DNA of 64,000 nt, taken from Actinomycetes bacterium (GTDB lineage Bacteria; Actinomycetota; Coriobacteriia; Coriobacteriales; Eggerthellaceae). The DNA lies in NCBI GenBank assembly GCA_023429565.1, contig JAEZDJ010000065.1:3898-67897 (forward strand), read 5' to 3'. This document shows positions 17,853 to 26,975 of this stretch, piece after piece. Position numbers and translations under genes: made by a program. How positions within the stretch are numbered: position 1 is the first letter of the stretch; every line of letters starts with the position of its first letter. The notes under the pieces were generated by a model that worked only from the letters and a program-made list of their open reading frames with translations, was not told the origin of the DNA and searched no databases.

Positions 17853-18559
17853 CACGCGACCCCCTTCCCGGACAAGGCGGACAAACGCGCACCCTCGGCG
17901 GCAGCGACGATGTCGACAAGGGCCCGCGCAGGGTCGTCGGCGCCGAACACTGCGTTGCCGCACACCAAGACGTCAGCACCTTTCGCCGCGACCAGGGGCG
18001 CGGTCTTGACGCCAATGCCTCCATCAACCTGGATAAGCGGCGAGGCGCCTACCGAGCGGGCCATCTCGGCCACACGGGCGACCTTGCCTTCGCTGTCCTC
18101 TATATAACTCTGTCCGGAGAATCCCGGCTCAACGCTCATGATCAGAACCATGTCGATGTCGCCGATAACCGGTGCCAAGACTCCGGCCGCCGTGCGGGGC
18201 TTCAAGCTGACAGCCGCCTTTGCCCCCGCGGCATGAATGGCCGAGATGGCGCGTGCAAGGCCATCGGCGTCAAGGGCCTCGGCATGCACCGTGACGGAAT
18301 CGGCTCCCGCATCCAGAAACCATGGCAGTTGCTCAAGGGGATTCGTGATCATGAGATGCACGTCGAGAGGCAGCTTGGTCACCTTCCTCAACTGCTTCAC
18401 GACAGGCACGCCTATGGTCAAGTTGGGAACGAAATGGCCGTCCATGACATCGACATGGACAAAGCCTGCGCCCGCTTCTTCGATGAGAGCGATGTCCCGC
18501 CCAAGATTCATGAAGTCGGCCGAGAGGATTGACGGTGCGACTCTCACCGATTCGAACAT
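17852..18559 (-). CDS. rpe: Ribulose-phosphate 3-epimerase
   Basis: Rpe interconverts ribulose 5-phosphate and xylulose 5-phosphate in the pentose phosphate pathway. The 235-residue TIM barrel begins with VAPSILSADFMNLGRDI and has HVDVMDGHFVPNLTIG, DVHLMITNP, MSVEPGFSGQ and QVDGGI, all family signatures including the catalytic Asp residues. AAGGAGG precedes the ATG. It is the first gene of the rpe-desulfurase-PHP-Nif3 operon. Confidence 0.96.
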   Translation of the reverse strand: MFESVRVAPSILSADFMNLGRDIALIEEAGAGFVHVDVMDGHFVPNLTIGVPVVKQLRKVTKLPLDVHLMITNPLEQLPWFLDAGADSVTVHAEALDADGLARAISAIHAAGAKAAVSLKPRTAAGVLAPVIGDIDMVLIMSVEPGFSGQSYIEDSEGKVARVAEMARSVGASPLIQVDGGIGVKTAPLVAAKGADVLVCGNAVFGADDPARALVDIVAAAEGARLSALSGKGVA

Positions 18560-18708
18560 GTTGGCCTCCTTGTCAGTTCGGTTGCCTCCATTCTAGCGCA
18601 AGGGCGCGCGAACGCTCCAACCAAGAAAGGCAGCGGAGCAAAACAACACGCCTCATCACCGATTCGCTACATCCCGGCTCCTCTCCCCCGCTTCATTCCC
18701 AAGGACGA

Positions 18709-18714
18709 TATAAT
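18709..18714 (+). promoter_or_regulatory. -10 element upstream of the alkyltransferase-like gene
   Basis: A perfect TATAAT at 18709-18714 lies 33 nt before the ATG at 18747 in the divergent gap after rpe. No convincing -35 box was found at 16-18 nt, so an activator or another sigma factor may be involved. Confidence 0.4.
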
Positions 18715-18746
18715 GAAAAGCCCCTCCGATTCAAAAGAAGGTTTTC

Positions 18747-19232
18747 ATGCATGCACGTTTGGCCACGCCTTCGTTTTATTCATATCGCACCCCTTTCGGC
18801 CCCGTCACCCTCCGATCCGACGGAAGCGGCATCACCGACCTCGCGTTCGGCACTGTCACCTTCGACGGGAACCTTCGACCCAGCGACCTGACTAACCGGG
18901 CGGCAAACGAATTGCTTGAATTCTTCGCCGGCAAGCGGCGCTGGTTCGACGTGCCCGTCAATCCGACAGGAAGCGCCTTCCAACAGATGGTTTGGAGCGA
19001 GGTATGCCATATTCCCTACGGAGAAACGCAGACCAACGCACAGGTGGCCTCATCCTTAGGGAAACCTGATTCCTATCGCGTCGTCGGAAGCGCCGTGCGG
19101 CGCAATCCCGTGCCAGTACTCATTCCCGGGCACCGCGTGGTCGGCGTCGACGGCCACCCCCTCGGCACCGGTGCCGAGGCGAAAAGAGCGGAATGGCTCC
19201 TTGGCATCGAACGCCGAAACGTCGACTCCTGA
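18747..19232 (+). CDS. O6-alkylguanine-DNA alkyltransferase homologue lacking the catalytic cysteine
   Basis: The 161-residue protein matches the Ogt/MGMT family along its length: TPFGPVTLRSD near the N-terminus, then the DNA-binding domain from about residue 74 (SAFQQMVWSEVCHIPYGET), the Arg-finger segment YRVVGSAVRRNP and LIPGHRVVG. In active enzymes the last motif is PCHR, with Cys accepting the alkyl group; here codon 128 is GGG (19128-19130), giving PGHR. It therefore cannot act as a suicide transferase. Alkyltransferase-like (ATL) proteins have Trp at this place and flag lesions for nucleotide excision repair; a Gly is unusual. GAAGG precedes the ATG. It may be an ATL-like sensor or a gene in decay, although the frame is intact. 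Confidence 0.85.
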   Translation: MHARLATPSFYSYRTPFGPVTLRSDGSGITDLAFGTVTFDGNLRPSDLTNRAANELLEFFAGKRRWFDVPVNPTGSAFQQMVWSEVCHIPYGETQTNAQVASSLGKPDSYRVVGSAVRRNPVPVLIPGHRVVGVDGHPLGTGAEAKRAEWLLGIERRNVDS

Positions 19233-19314
19233 AACGTTTCGACGTGGCCCTCCCCAGCGACTTCAGCAGGGAAGAAGACACAACTGTACCGGACAGGACA
19301 AGAGAGGAAACCTG

Positions 19315-21351
19315 TTGGAAAATCTGAGCGGATACAGCTCGAACGTCATGTTCGGCCTGGTGAGCTTTCCCTTGATAGCCCTTGCAATTACGCTGCCGTA
19401 CATGATAGTCCAATACCGCAAGTTTGGATCGATTCCCTGGCTGCGCACCGTCATCGTCTATTCGTTCGTCTTCTATCTGATGGTCGCCTACTACATGGTG
19501 ATCCTCCCCCTGCCCGAAGACCGGACGGCTTACGTGGCGTATGCCGCACAGCCACAGCTGACGCCCTTCCTGTTTGCGCGAACCATCCTTGAAGCAATGG
19601 CCAGGTCGGCCAGCAATCCCTCCACCTGGCTAGGCCTGATCAAGAATCCAACGGCATACGAGGCCTTTCTCAATATCGTTCTGCTGGTTCCCCTTGGCAT
19701 GTATCTTCGCTACTATTTCAGGCGAACGTGGTGGCAAACGTTGCTTATCGGATTTGGCACCACCCTGTTCTTCGAGCTTTCGCAGCTCACCGGCCTTTGG
19801 GGAATCTACGCACATCCCTACCGACTGTTCGACGTCGACGACCTCATGCTCAACACGCTTGGTGCGATGACCGGATACTGGCTGGCGGGGCCTCTCATGC
19901 GAAGGCTGCCGGACATCAGGATAGTCAACGAGGAGGCACGGGAGGCGGGCCTGCGCGCGGGAGCGCTGCGTCGCGCTCTCTCGTTCGGGCTGGACACCGT
20001 TGTGGCGGCAATGGCGTCAGGTGGCATGACCGCGCTTCTCTACTCCCTGGGATCAGGAGGCGCGGCAGAAGCGGCGGGCCTCCCCTGGGGAACGGCAGCG
20101 TACGCAGCGGCGCTGGCAAGCTTTCTCTTGTTCTTCGTCGCCATTCCATGCCTCACCCACGGCCAGACCCTCGGCCAGAAGCTTCTGCGCCTGTGCATCG
20201 TCAGGCCCGACGCCCGGATCGCGAAGTGGTACCACTATCTTGCGCGGTACGGATTGCTATACCTCTTCGTCGCGCTTCCCTTCGTAGCGCTCGACGGCAT
20301 CGTTTCCTTCGGCGGGACGGACGCTTCAGAACTGGGATCGACATCTGACTTCTTCGAGCGATATCGGACGGAACTCATCTGGATATGGCTTGTCCTCATG
20401 GCCACATGGGCCATCACACTCCTCTTCAGAGCCGTGCACGCCGCCCACGCCAAAGAACCATTCATCATGTTGAACGGGCTGATCAGCACAACACGCGTCA
20501 TGTCGGTGGAGGGAGCCGCACGCGAACGTGAGCGGCGGGCAGCACTCGACGTCAGCCAGGTCGCGGCACTTGAGCGCGCACTAGCCGACGACGGCATTCC
20601 CCTTTCAGACCTCATGGCCCGTGCGGGGGCCGCCGTCGCCGTCGCCGTGCGCCAGCAGGTGCCCGACCCGGCCCCCATCGTCGTGCTTGCCGGTGCGGGC
20701 AACAACGGAGGCGACGGCTGGGTTGTGGCGCGGCTTCTGGCCGAAGCCGGCTATGCCGTCACCCTGATGGCACCCGACCTGGCAGAACGCCTCCGCACCG
20801 AGCCCGCCCGCACGACGGCGATCGACGCGTTCGTCGCCACGGCACGGCAAGACCTGCCGCTTCGCGTGATTGTCCGTCCCGAAATTGACCAACTTGACGG
20901 CGCAATGGAAGACGCCGCCGCGATAGTCGACGCAATGCTGGGCACCGGCTTTTCGGGAGACGAGGTGCGGGAACCCTTCGCACGCTGGATCGAATGCGCC
21001 AATCAGCGGCGATTCGAGGGGTCACGCAGGCCGGGGCACGGAAGGCACCGAAGGCGAACGCGTGCCCGAAAGAGCCATGAAATCGACAAACGGCGAAGCA
21101 TGCCCGAGCCGGCAAAGGGTGCGCCTTTTGCCGTCGCCGTTGACGTCCCAAGCGGACTCTCGGCGCAAACCGGAAAAGCGGCGCGGCCCTGTTTTGCCGC
21201 CGACCTCACCGTCACCATGCTTGCGTTCAAGCCAGGACTGGTCACACCCACAGCGCAACGCTACACGGGAATTGTCCGCCTGGCAGAACTCGTCGACACG
21301 AAACCCTATCGGGAGAAATTGACGGCCACGGGCCAAGGAAGCGTCGATTGA
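19315..21351 (+). CDS. VanZ - RDD - NAD(P)H-hydrate epimerase domain fusion
   Basis: This is one uninterrupted frame of 678 residues from a TTG at 19315 with AGAGGAAA before it. Residues about 10-200 are a VanZ-like membrane domain (FLNIVLLVPLGMYLRYYFR, FFELSQLTGLWGIY, FDVDDLMLNTLGAMTGYW). Residues about 215-385 are an RDD membrane domain, with TLGQKLLRLCIVRPDA. From about residue 396 there is a YjeF_N domain: LDVSQVAALERALADDGIPL, the nucleotide loop VVLAGAGNNGGDGWVVA, AMLGTGFSG and VAVDVPSGLSAQTGK. YjeF_N epimerases correct damaged (hydrated) NAD(P)H in the cytosol. The dehydratase partner domain NnrD is missing, and a basic, Arg-rich insert of about 35 residues interrupts the epimerase part before its last motif. 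No ribosome site precedes an internal start at the junction, so a true fusion is likely. Confidence 0.75.
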   Translation: MENLSGYSSNVMFGLVSFPLIALAITLPYMIVQYRKFGSIPWLRTVIVYSFVFYLMVAYYMVILPLPEDRTAYVAYAAQPQLTPFLFARTILEAMARSASNPSTWLGLIKNPTAYEAFLNIVLLVPLGMYLRYYFRRTWWQTLLIGFGTTLFFELSQLTGLWGIYAHPYRLFDVDDLMLNTLGAMTGYWLAGPLMRRLPDIRIVNEEAREAGLRAGALRRALSFGLDTVVAAMASGGMTALLYSLGSGGAAEAAGLPWGTAAYAAALASFLLFFVAIPCLTHGQTLGQKLLRLCIVRPDARIAKWYHYLARYGLLYLFVALPFVALDGIVSFGGTDASELGSTSDFFERYRTELIWIWLVLMATWAITLLFRAVHAAHAKEPFIMLNGLISTTRVMSVEGAARERERRAALDVSQVAALERALADDGIPLSDLMARAGAAVAVAVRQQVPDPAPIVVLAGAGNNGGDGWVVARLLAEAGYAVTLMAPDLAERLRTEPARTTAIDAFVATARQDLPLRVIVRPEIDQLDGAMEDAAAIVDAMLGTGFSGDEVREPFARWIECANQRRFEGSRRPGHGRHRRRTRARKSHEIDKRRSMPEPAKGAPFAVAVDVPSGLSAQTGKAARPCFAADLTVTMLAFKPGLVTPTAQRYTGIVRLAELVDTKPYREKLTATGQGSVD

Positions 21352-21634
21352 AGCGAGGCCGTCGGCCACGCGAGCCCGTTTCTTGCTGGGCGAGCGAAGA
21401 AACCGCAGGCGTGCTGGCGGCACGTCGAGGATTCCTGAGCCTGATCCAGCGGGAAACGGGCCAGCTGGACGGCGTGCCGAGTTAGTCGGCGCTTCCCGAG
21501 GAGGATGACGCCTGACCTGTCGCATTGGGCAGACGGCTTCGCCCCGCTTGCCGCCATGCGCAGGCGCGCCTCCACAAAGACGATGCGCTCGGGGATGCCC
21601 CGCCTTCGCAAAGCACTCGAGGGGTCAGGATGGG
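21352..21634. other. Convergent intergenic region, nothing recognised
   Basis: This 283-nt gap lies between the 3' ends of the fusion gene (plus) and gpsA (minus). I tried reading it as a remnant of an NnrD dehydratase domain and found no similarity. No clear terminator with a T-run is visible. Confidence 0.5.
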
Positions 21635-22636
21635 CTACAGACCGTAAAACTCGGTCGTGAGAGGGCGGCTCGTGAGCAAAGCCGCCGCCTCGCGGGGATC
21701 GTCACCACCCCAGACAATGCCACGCACGACATCGGTGATGGGAAGCTCCACGTCATAGTGGTCAGAAAGGGTCTTGAGGGTCTTGCAGGCGAGCGCGCCC
21801 TCCGCCACCATATGCGTCTGTTCCGTGAAATCGTCAAGCGTGCCGCCTGCGGCAAGCAGCTTGCCGAAACGACGGTTGCGAGAATGCTCTGAGGTGCAGG
21901 TCGCTATGAGGTCCCCTGTGCCCGCAAGCCCCATGCAGGTGATGGAGCGTCCCCCCGCGCGAACGACAAGGCGGCTCATTTCCGCAAGGCCCCGCGTCAT
22001 GAGCATGGCAGCCGTGTTGTCACCGTATCCGATGCCGTAGGAAAGGCCCACGGCAATGGCGATGACGTTCTTGAACGCCGCGCACAGTTCAACTCCGCAC
22101 ACGTCGTCGCTCATGTAGGTGCGAAACGAGTCTGTCGCAAAAAGCTTCTGGAAGAATTCGGCCGTGTCCCGCGACGAGCTGGCGATGACCGTCCCCGACG
22201 GAATGCCCTTGATGACTTCTTCCGCATGATTCGGTCCTGAAAGCACGGCAAGCCGATGAGCCCCGCCCATTTCAGCTTCAAACACTTCGACAGGCAGCAA
22301 GCCGCTCCCGTCCTCCACCCCCTTGGAGCAGATGATGACAGGAAAATCGGCATCGACCACATCGGACAGCGCACGAGCGACTCCGCGCATGAGACTTGAG
22401 GGGGTGACGATGACGGCCGCCCTTGCCCTCAGCAGCGCGTCACGATAGGACAGGGTGGCGACGATGCTTTCATGCAGCTCGACATCGCTCAGATAGCGGC
22501 AATTTCGATGCTCCGCGTTGATGCCCTTCACCACTTCGGGCTTGCGTGCCCACAGTCCCACGTTGCAGCCGTTTCCGGCCAGCAGCTGGGCAAGGGCCGT
22601 GCCCCATGACCCCGCTCCGATGACGGCTATCTTCAT
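21635..22636 (-). CDS. gpsA: Glycerol-3-phosphate dehydrogenase [NAD(P)+]
   Basis: GpsA reduces dihydroxyacetone phosphate to sn-glycerol 3-phosphate for phospholipid synthesis. The 333-residue protein starts MKIAVIGAGSWGTALAQLLA with the GxGxxG dinucleotide motif and carries GPNHAEEVIKG and ELCAAFKNVIAIAVGL with the catalytic Lys. It is 9 nt after plsY, so the substrate and the acyltransferase that uses it are made together. Confidence 0.96.
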   Translation of the reverse strand: MKIAVIGAGSWGTALAQLLAGNGCNVGLWARKPEVVKGINAEHRNCRYLSDVELHESIVATLSYRDALLRARAAVIVTPSSLMRGVARALSDVVDADFPVIICSKGVEDGSGLLPVEVFEAEMGGAHRLAVLSGPNHAEEVIKGIPSGTVIASSSRDTAEFFQKLFATDSFRTYMSDDVCGVELCAAFKNVIAIAVGLSYGIGYGDNTAAMLMTRGLAEMSRLVVRAGGRSITCMGLAGTGDLIATCTSEHSRNRRFGKLLAAGGTLDDFTEQTHMVAEGALACKTLKTLSDHYDVELPITDVVRGIVWGGDDPREAAALLTSRPLTTEFYGL

Positions 22637-22645
22637 GGCAGGCTC

Positions 22646-23305
22646 CTATGCTCTCTTCTTGCTGCCGACGCGGCTTTCCGTTCCCGCCCGAAGGCGGCTT
22701 ATGTTTTCGCGATGAGCCCACAGGACAGTGAGGCCAACCAGGGCGCACAGCACGACCGTCGGCCAATTGTCCCAGAAGAAGAACAGCGCGAGAAACGGAC
22801 AGGCGACCGCGGCGGCTATCGAGCCCAGTGACACATACTTCGTGATCACGACGACCACGATGAAGATGGCAAGCTCCAAACAGGCCCCAACGGGACCGAA
22901 CACCATAAAAAGACACCCCACGGCGACGGCTATGCCCTTTCCTCCCTTGAACTTCAGCCAGGGGCTGAAGACATGCCCCCAGACACACGCAAGGAAGGAG
23001 ATGCCCAGCATGGTGTCATAGCTCACGGGAGAGCCGGGCGCGAGGCCCCCTCCCGGCAAAAGCCACCAGCTGAACGCCAGGGCAAGGACCCCTGACAGCA
23101 AGCCTTTCCCGAAATCGAGAACGAAAACGGCATACCCGCCCACCTTGCCCATGGTGCGAATCGCATTCGTCGTGCCGATGTTTCCCGAGCCATGCTCGCG
23201 GATGTCCGTATGATAGAACACCTTGGAGATGATGAGCCCAAAGGGAATGGAGCCCAAGAGAAATGCCACGACAAAGAGCGCGGCGGGCGCAAAGAGATAC
23301 TGCAT
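22646..23305 (-). CDS. plsY: Glycerol-3-phosphate acyltransferase PlsY
   Basis: PlsY is a membrane enzyme that moves an acyl group from acyl-phosphate to glycerol 3-phosphate. The 219-residue protein has about five hydrophobic helices and the three conserved loops: LLGSIPFGL, HGSGNIGTTNAIRTMGK and KFKGGKGIAVAVG. The C-terminal tail is short and basic. It is placed between der and gpsA; PlsX, its acyl-phosphate supplier, is encoded at 3.1 kb. Confidence 0.95.
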   Translation of the reverse strand: MQYLFAPAALFVVAFLLGSIPFGLIISKVFYHTDIREHGSGNIGTTNAIRTMGKVGGYAVFVLDFGKGLLSGVLALAFSWWLLPGGGLAPGSPVSYDTMLGISFLACVWGHVFSPWLKFKGGKGIAVAVGCLFMVFGPVGACLELAIFIVVVVITKYVSLGSIAAAVACPFLALFFFWDNWPTVVLCALVGLTVLWAHRENISRLRAGTESRVGSKKRA

Positions 23306-23313
23306 TGGTTCAC

Positions 23314-24627
23314 TTAGTCCTTTTTCTTGAATTTGAGCCTGATAGGCGTTCCGACAAGGTCAAAATTCTCCCGCATGCGGTTCTCGAGATAGCGTTCATA
23401 GTTGTCATCGACCAAATCAGAATGGTTCACGAAGAAGGTGAACTGGGGTGGACGGACCGCAGTCTGCGTGACGTACTTCATGCGGAGCACGGCCTTGCCC
23501 TTGGTGACCACATGCCCAACCTCTCGAATGCCCTGCAGCCAGACGTTGAGCCGGTTCGTCGGAACGGTCTGACCGTAGTTCTCGTACGCCGTGTCCACGG
23601 CATCCCAGATGCGGTCGACCTTTTTGCCCGTGAGGGCAGAAATGGCGATGACAGGCGCATAGCCCACGAATCCGAGGCGGTCGGCGATGCGCTCACGTAT
23701 TTCTGCCTTGGCTTCCGGCCCTTCGACGAGATCCCATTTGTTCAGCACGATGACCATGGCGCAGCCACGGTCGGCCGCGAAGTTGGCAACGCGCTGATCT
23801 TGATCGGTGAGGCCGATTGACGAGTCGATCACCAGGAGCGCCACATCGGCCCGATCGATGGCCCTCATGGCACGCACAAATCCGTAATACTCCACGTCTT
23901 GGTCAATCTGGCTTTTGCGTCGCAGGCCGGCCGTGTCGACAATGGTGTACTGCTTCCCCGCATGCTCGATATGGGTGTCGATGGCATCGCGCGTGGTGCC
24001 GGCGACATCGGACACGATGGAACGCTCGCCCTGCGCGAACCGGTTCATCAAAGACGACTTGCCCGCATTGGGCCGCCCGATGATGGCCACGTTGATCGAC
24101 GGACTTTCCTCCTCGCCAGGACGACCGACATCGCGAATGGATTCGATGAGGGAGTCAAGCAAGTCGCCTGTCCCATGTCCATGCAAGGCCGAAACGGGCC
24201 AAGGATCCCCCAGCCCCAACTTATAGAACTCCCACGTCTCATCCATGCGGCCCGGCGTGTCCATCTTGTTCACAACGAGGAACACCGGCTTGCCTGATGC
24301 ATGCAGGATGCGCGCGACCTCCTCATCCTCAACCTGGATGCCGGTCCTGCCGTCGACGACGAACACGATGGCATCCGCTTCGCTCGCGCCAGCGAGCGCT
24401 TGGTTGCGAATGGATCCTTGGAACGCATCGTCGTGTCCCGTCTCGATTCCGCCCGTGTCGATGAGCGTGAAGGGAACTCCGTTCCAGTCGGTTTCATGGT
24501 ATGAGCGATCACGCGTGACGCCGCGCATCTCATGGACGATGGCCTCATCAGCCTGAGCTATGCGGTTGACGAACGTGGACTTGCCAACATTTGGCCGACC
24601 CACCACCGCGACAATTGGTAACGACAT
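23314..24627 (-). CDS. der: Ribosome assembly GTPase Der (EngA)
   Basis: Der is a double-GTPase needed for 50S ribosome assembly. The 437-residue protein has two G domains: the first with VVGRPNVGKSTFVNRI, DTGG and NKMD, the second (from about residue 175) with IIGRPNAGKSSLMNRF, DTAGLRRKS and NKWD, followed by the KH-like domain ending in GTPIRLKFKKKD. All motifs are intact. It lies 8 nt upstream of plsY in a run conserved in Coriobacteriia and Firmicutes. Confidence 0.97.
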   Translation of the reverse strand: MSLPIVAVVGRPNVGKSTFVNRIAQADEAIVHEMRGVTRDRSYHETDWNGVPFTLIDTGGIETGHDDAFQGSIRNQALAGASEADAIVFVVDGRTGIQVEDEEVARILHASGKPVFLVVNKMDTPGRMDETWEFYKLGLGDPWPVSALHGHGTGDLLDSLIESIRDVGRPGEEESPSINVAIIGRPNAGKSSLMNRFAQGERSIVSDVAGTTRDAIDTHIEHAGKQYTIVDTAGLRRKSQIDQDVEYYGFVRAMRAIDRADVALLVIDSSIGLTDQDQRVANFAADRGCAMVIVLNKWDLVEGPEAKAEIRERIADRLGFVGYAPVIAISALTGKKVDRIWDAVDTAYENYGQTVPTNRLNVWLQGIREVGHVVTKGKAVLRMKYVTQTAVRPPQFTFFVNHSDLVDDNYERYLENRMRENFDLVGTPIRLKFKKKD

Positions 24628-24655
24628 GACACATCCTCACAGGTTGATTCTTCAA

Positions 24656-26116
24656 TCACAGGCCGGCTTCGCGCTCGGCCAGGTCGGCAATCTCCCGCAG
24701 GAAACCCGATGCGTTACAGGATACCACGGACAGGTGCGCCCCCGTGGCGTTTTCCATATCCTCAACCGTCATGTCGTCAAGCGTGACCATGTCATCGTTG
24801 AAAACGACGCGGGGGACGGCGTAGAGGATTCCCCCTCCCCCGCTCCGCCGTCCAAGGCCGTCGGCATGGCGGATAGCCTCGACGATGTCGACGCCGCACA
24901 GGAGGCCGGTGACATCGACGTTGCCTCCGAAAAAATCGTTCTTCACAAAAAACGGCTCAAAGCGATCAACGAGCTCGCTCCGGGAGACAAGGGGCAGGAG
25001 GAACTCGCGGGTGGCATAGCCCGCAAGGTAGCGGACGCGCAGGTTTGAGCGACGAAGGCACTCCGCCGCACGGCCGACAAGCCCCTCCTCTTCCGCCTGC
25101 GTCCAGTCGTCGACAAACGAGCGTATGATGCCAACGCCATCCTCGAACATGCCAAAATCGCCGTACCAACTGGCAGGGGGCAGGTTCTCGATCAGGCTGG
25201 CGCCATAGGCTCGCGAGTAAAACTCGTCGGCCGCAAAAACCCACGGGGTGCCACGGTCGGCAAGAGCCCGACGCTGGAACGGGATGACAAGATCCATCAC
25301 GGCGTGAGCGGCTTCCTGGCCATCGAAGCTCCGCGTGAACTGCCTTTGATGTTTCGTGAACCCCAAGGGCACGATGCACACGTCCACGATGCCGGGACGG
25401 GCGTAAGCCCATCGCAACGTTTCCTCAAGCACCGCCCCGTCGTTCTCGTCAGGCATGAGGACGATCTGCGCGTGAAACTCGATGCCTGCATCCAGCAGGC
25501 GATCCAGCACGTCGATGCCATGCTGGGCATGGCGTCCGATGATGCGTCGCCGGACGTCGGCATCGACCGCATGAAGGGACACGCGCAAGGGCGAAATGCG
25601 CTGCTTGACGATGCGCGCCTCATCCTCTGCGCTCAGGTTCGTGAACGTCACGAACGTGCCTGAAAGGAAGCTCAGGCGGAAGTCGTCGTCACGCAGCGTG
25701 AGGGAGGGGCGCATGTCGTCGGGAAGCTGTCTCATGAAACAGAAGATGCACGCATTGCGACACTGTTTCACGCCGTCGAACACGACGCCCTCGAACTCGA
25801 AACCCCAGCGCTCGCCCTCCTCGCGCTCGAGCATCACCTCGCCAGCATCGCCCTCGAGATCAACGTATCCAACCAGCATGGCGTCATCGGCAGAAAGCCA
25901 GCGCCAGTCGATGAGGTCGCGCACGGGATGTCCGTCGACCGCCGTCACGAAGCAGTCCGGTTCGAACCCGGCATCGTCTGCGGGGCTGCCAGGCTCGACG
26001 CCAATCACCCGCGCACGGGGCCTTTGGACCCTGCCGACGCAAGACGCAGCCCGCTCCACATCCTGTGGAGGGTACACCGGCATCGGCTCTCTCATCCCTG
26101 CATCGCTCACCCGCAC
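24656..26116 (-). CDS. DUF512 protein with PDZ and radical SAM domains
   Basis: This 486-residue protein has a PDZ-like N-terminal domain (about residues 35-100, VIGVEPGSPADDAGFEPDCF). A radical SAM segment follows with CRNACIFCFM, a C-x3-C-x2-C cluster-binding motif near residue 118. The C-terminal DUF512 domain ends VVSCNASGFLREIADL. The family is widespread in anaerobic Firmicutes and Actinobacteria and usually sits beside der, as here; its reaction is unknown. The GTG at 26116 was taken because GGAG lies just before it; ATG codons 7 and 11 codons further in are alternatives. Confidence 0.85.
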   Translation of the reverse strand: MRVSDAGMREPMPVYPPQDVERAASCVGRVQRPRARVIGVEPGSPADDAGFEPDCFVTAVDGHPVRDLIDWRWLSADDAMLVGYVDLEGDAGEVMLEREEGERWGFEFEGVVFDGVKQCRNACIFCFMRQLPDDMRPSLTLRDDDFRLSFLSGTFVTFTNLSAEDEARIVKQRISPLRVSLHAVDADVRRRIIGRHAQHGIDVLDRLLDAGIEFHAQIVLMPDENDGAVLEETLRWAYARPGIVDVCIVPLGFTKHQRQFTRSFDGQEAAHAVMDLVIPFQRRALADRGTPWVFAADEFYSRAYGASLIENLPPASWYGDFGMFEDGVGIIRSFVDDWTQAEEEGLVGRAAECLRRSNLRVRYLAGYATREFLLPLVSRSELVDRFEPFFVKNDFFGGNVDVTGLLCGVDIVEAIRHADGLGRRSGGGGILYAVPRVVFNDDMVTLDDMTVEDMENATGAHLSVVSCNASGFLREIADLAEREAGL

Positions 26117-26138
26117 CGCGCTCCGTCCACGCCGCCCG

Positions 26139-26975
26139 CTACAGCGCTTCCAAGCGCGCGACTACGGCATCAATATGATCTTCAGGAGTGGAGGCGCCCG
26201 CAGTGACGCCGACCACCGCGCAGCCCAAGAACCAATCATCGTCAATCTCGTCAGGCGTTTCCACATGATGGGTGCGCGGACAGGCAGCGGCGCAGATGTC
26301 GGCGAGCCGCGTGGTGTTAGAGGAGTTCCTACCGCCAATCACCACGATAGCATCCACCTTTCCGGCAAGCGACGCCGCGGCCTCCTGGCGCTGGCGCGTC
26401 GCGAAGCAAACTGTGTCCTGGACCTCGGGATCGATGCCGCGCCCTTTCAGCCCCTCGACAACGGACTCAAGCGCCTCGCGCGTCTGGGTGGTTTGGACGA
26501 CGACGCCGACCGATCCCCTGAGGGAATCCGAAACGTCTTCTGGGCCCCCGGCAACCACCACGTCGCCGCCGACTTCGCGGGCATAGGCCACCAATCCCTC
26601 GACCTCCGGATGTCCCGCCTCCCCCACAACCACCACATGCTCGCAGCGACGCGCGAGATCGGCCGCAGCCTTCTGGGCACGCGCCACATGCGGACACGTC
26701 GCATCGATCACCTCAAGCGATCGAGCCTCCACCGCATGCCGCACCTCGGGCGTCACGCCGTGGCTGCGGATGATGACCGAGCCGTGGTCCACCGCATCCG
26801 GGCCGTCGACGGCCCGGATGCCCCGCTCGGCGAGATCGGCCACAACCTGGGGATTATGGATGAGAGGACCGAGGGTGGATGCGCCCTCGCCGCCCTCGGC
26901 AGCCACAAGGGCCATGTCGAGCGCACGGCGCACGCCATAGCAGGCACCGGCATGCGTTGCCTTGACAACCTTCAT
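26139..26975 (-). CDS. ispH: 4-hydroxy-3-methylbut-2-enyl diphosphate reductase
   Basis: IspH catalyses the last step of the MEP isoprenoid pathway, giving IPP and DMAPP with a [4Fe-4S] cluster. The three cluster cysteines are in GACYGVRRAL, ATCPHVARAQ and AACPRTHHVE, and the substrate motif NSSNTTRL is present. At 278 residues it is typical of the short type with no S1 domain fusion. The ATG overlaps the plsC stop by 4 nt. Confidence 0.95.
   Translation of the reverse strand: MKVVKATHAGACYGVRRALDMALVAAEGGEGASTLGPLIHNPQVVADLAERGIRAVDGPDAVDHGSVIIRSHGVTPEVRHAVEARSLEVIDATCPHVARAQKAAADLARRCEHVVVVGEAGHPEVEGLVAYAREVGGDVVVAGGPEDVSDSLRGSVGVVVQTTQTREALESVVEGLKGRGIDPEVQDTVCFATRQRQEAAASLAGKVDAIVVIGGRNSSNTTRLADICAAACPRTHHVETPDEIDDDWFLGCAVVGVTAGASTPEDHIDAVVARLEAL

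Noticed and set aside
16644..17963. Longer start for the cysteine desulfurase
   Set aside because: The extra 37 residues are Arg-rich and lie within rpe; the ATG at 17852 fits the family start and is coupled to the rpe stop.
21352..21634. Possible remnant of an NnrD dehydratase domain after the fusion gene
   Set aside because: Translating this stretch in plausible frames gave no NnrD-like motif and stops come early.
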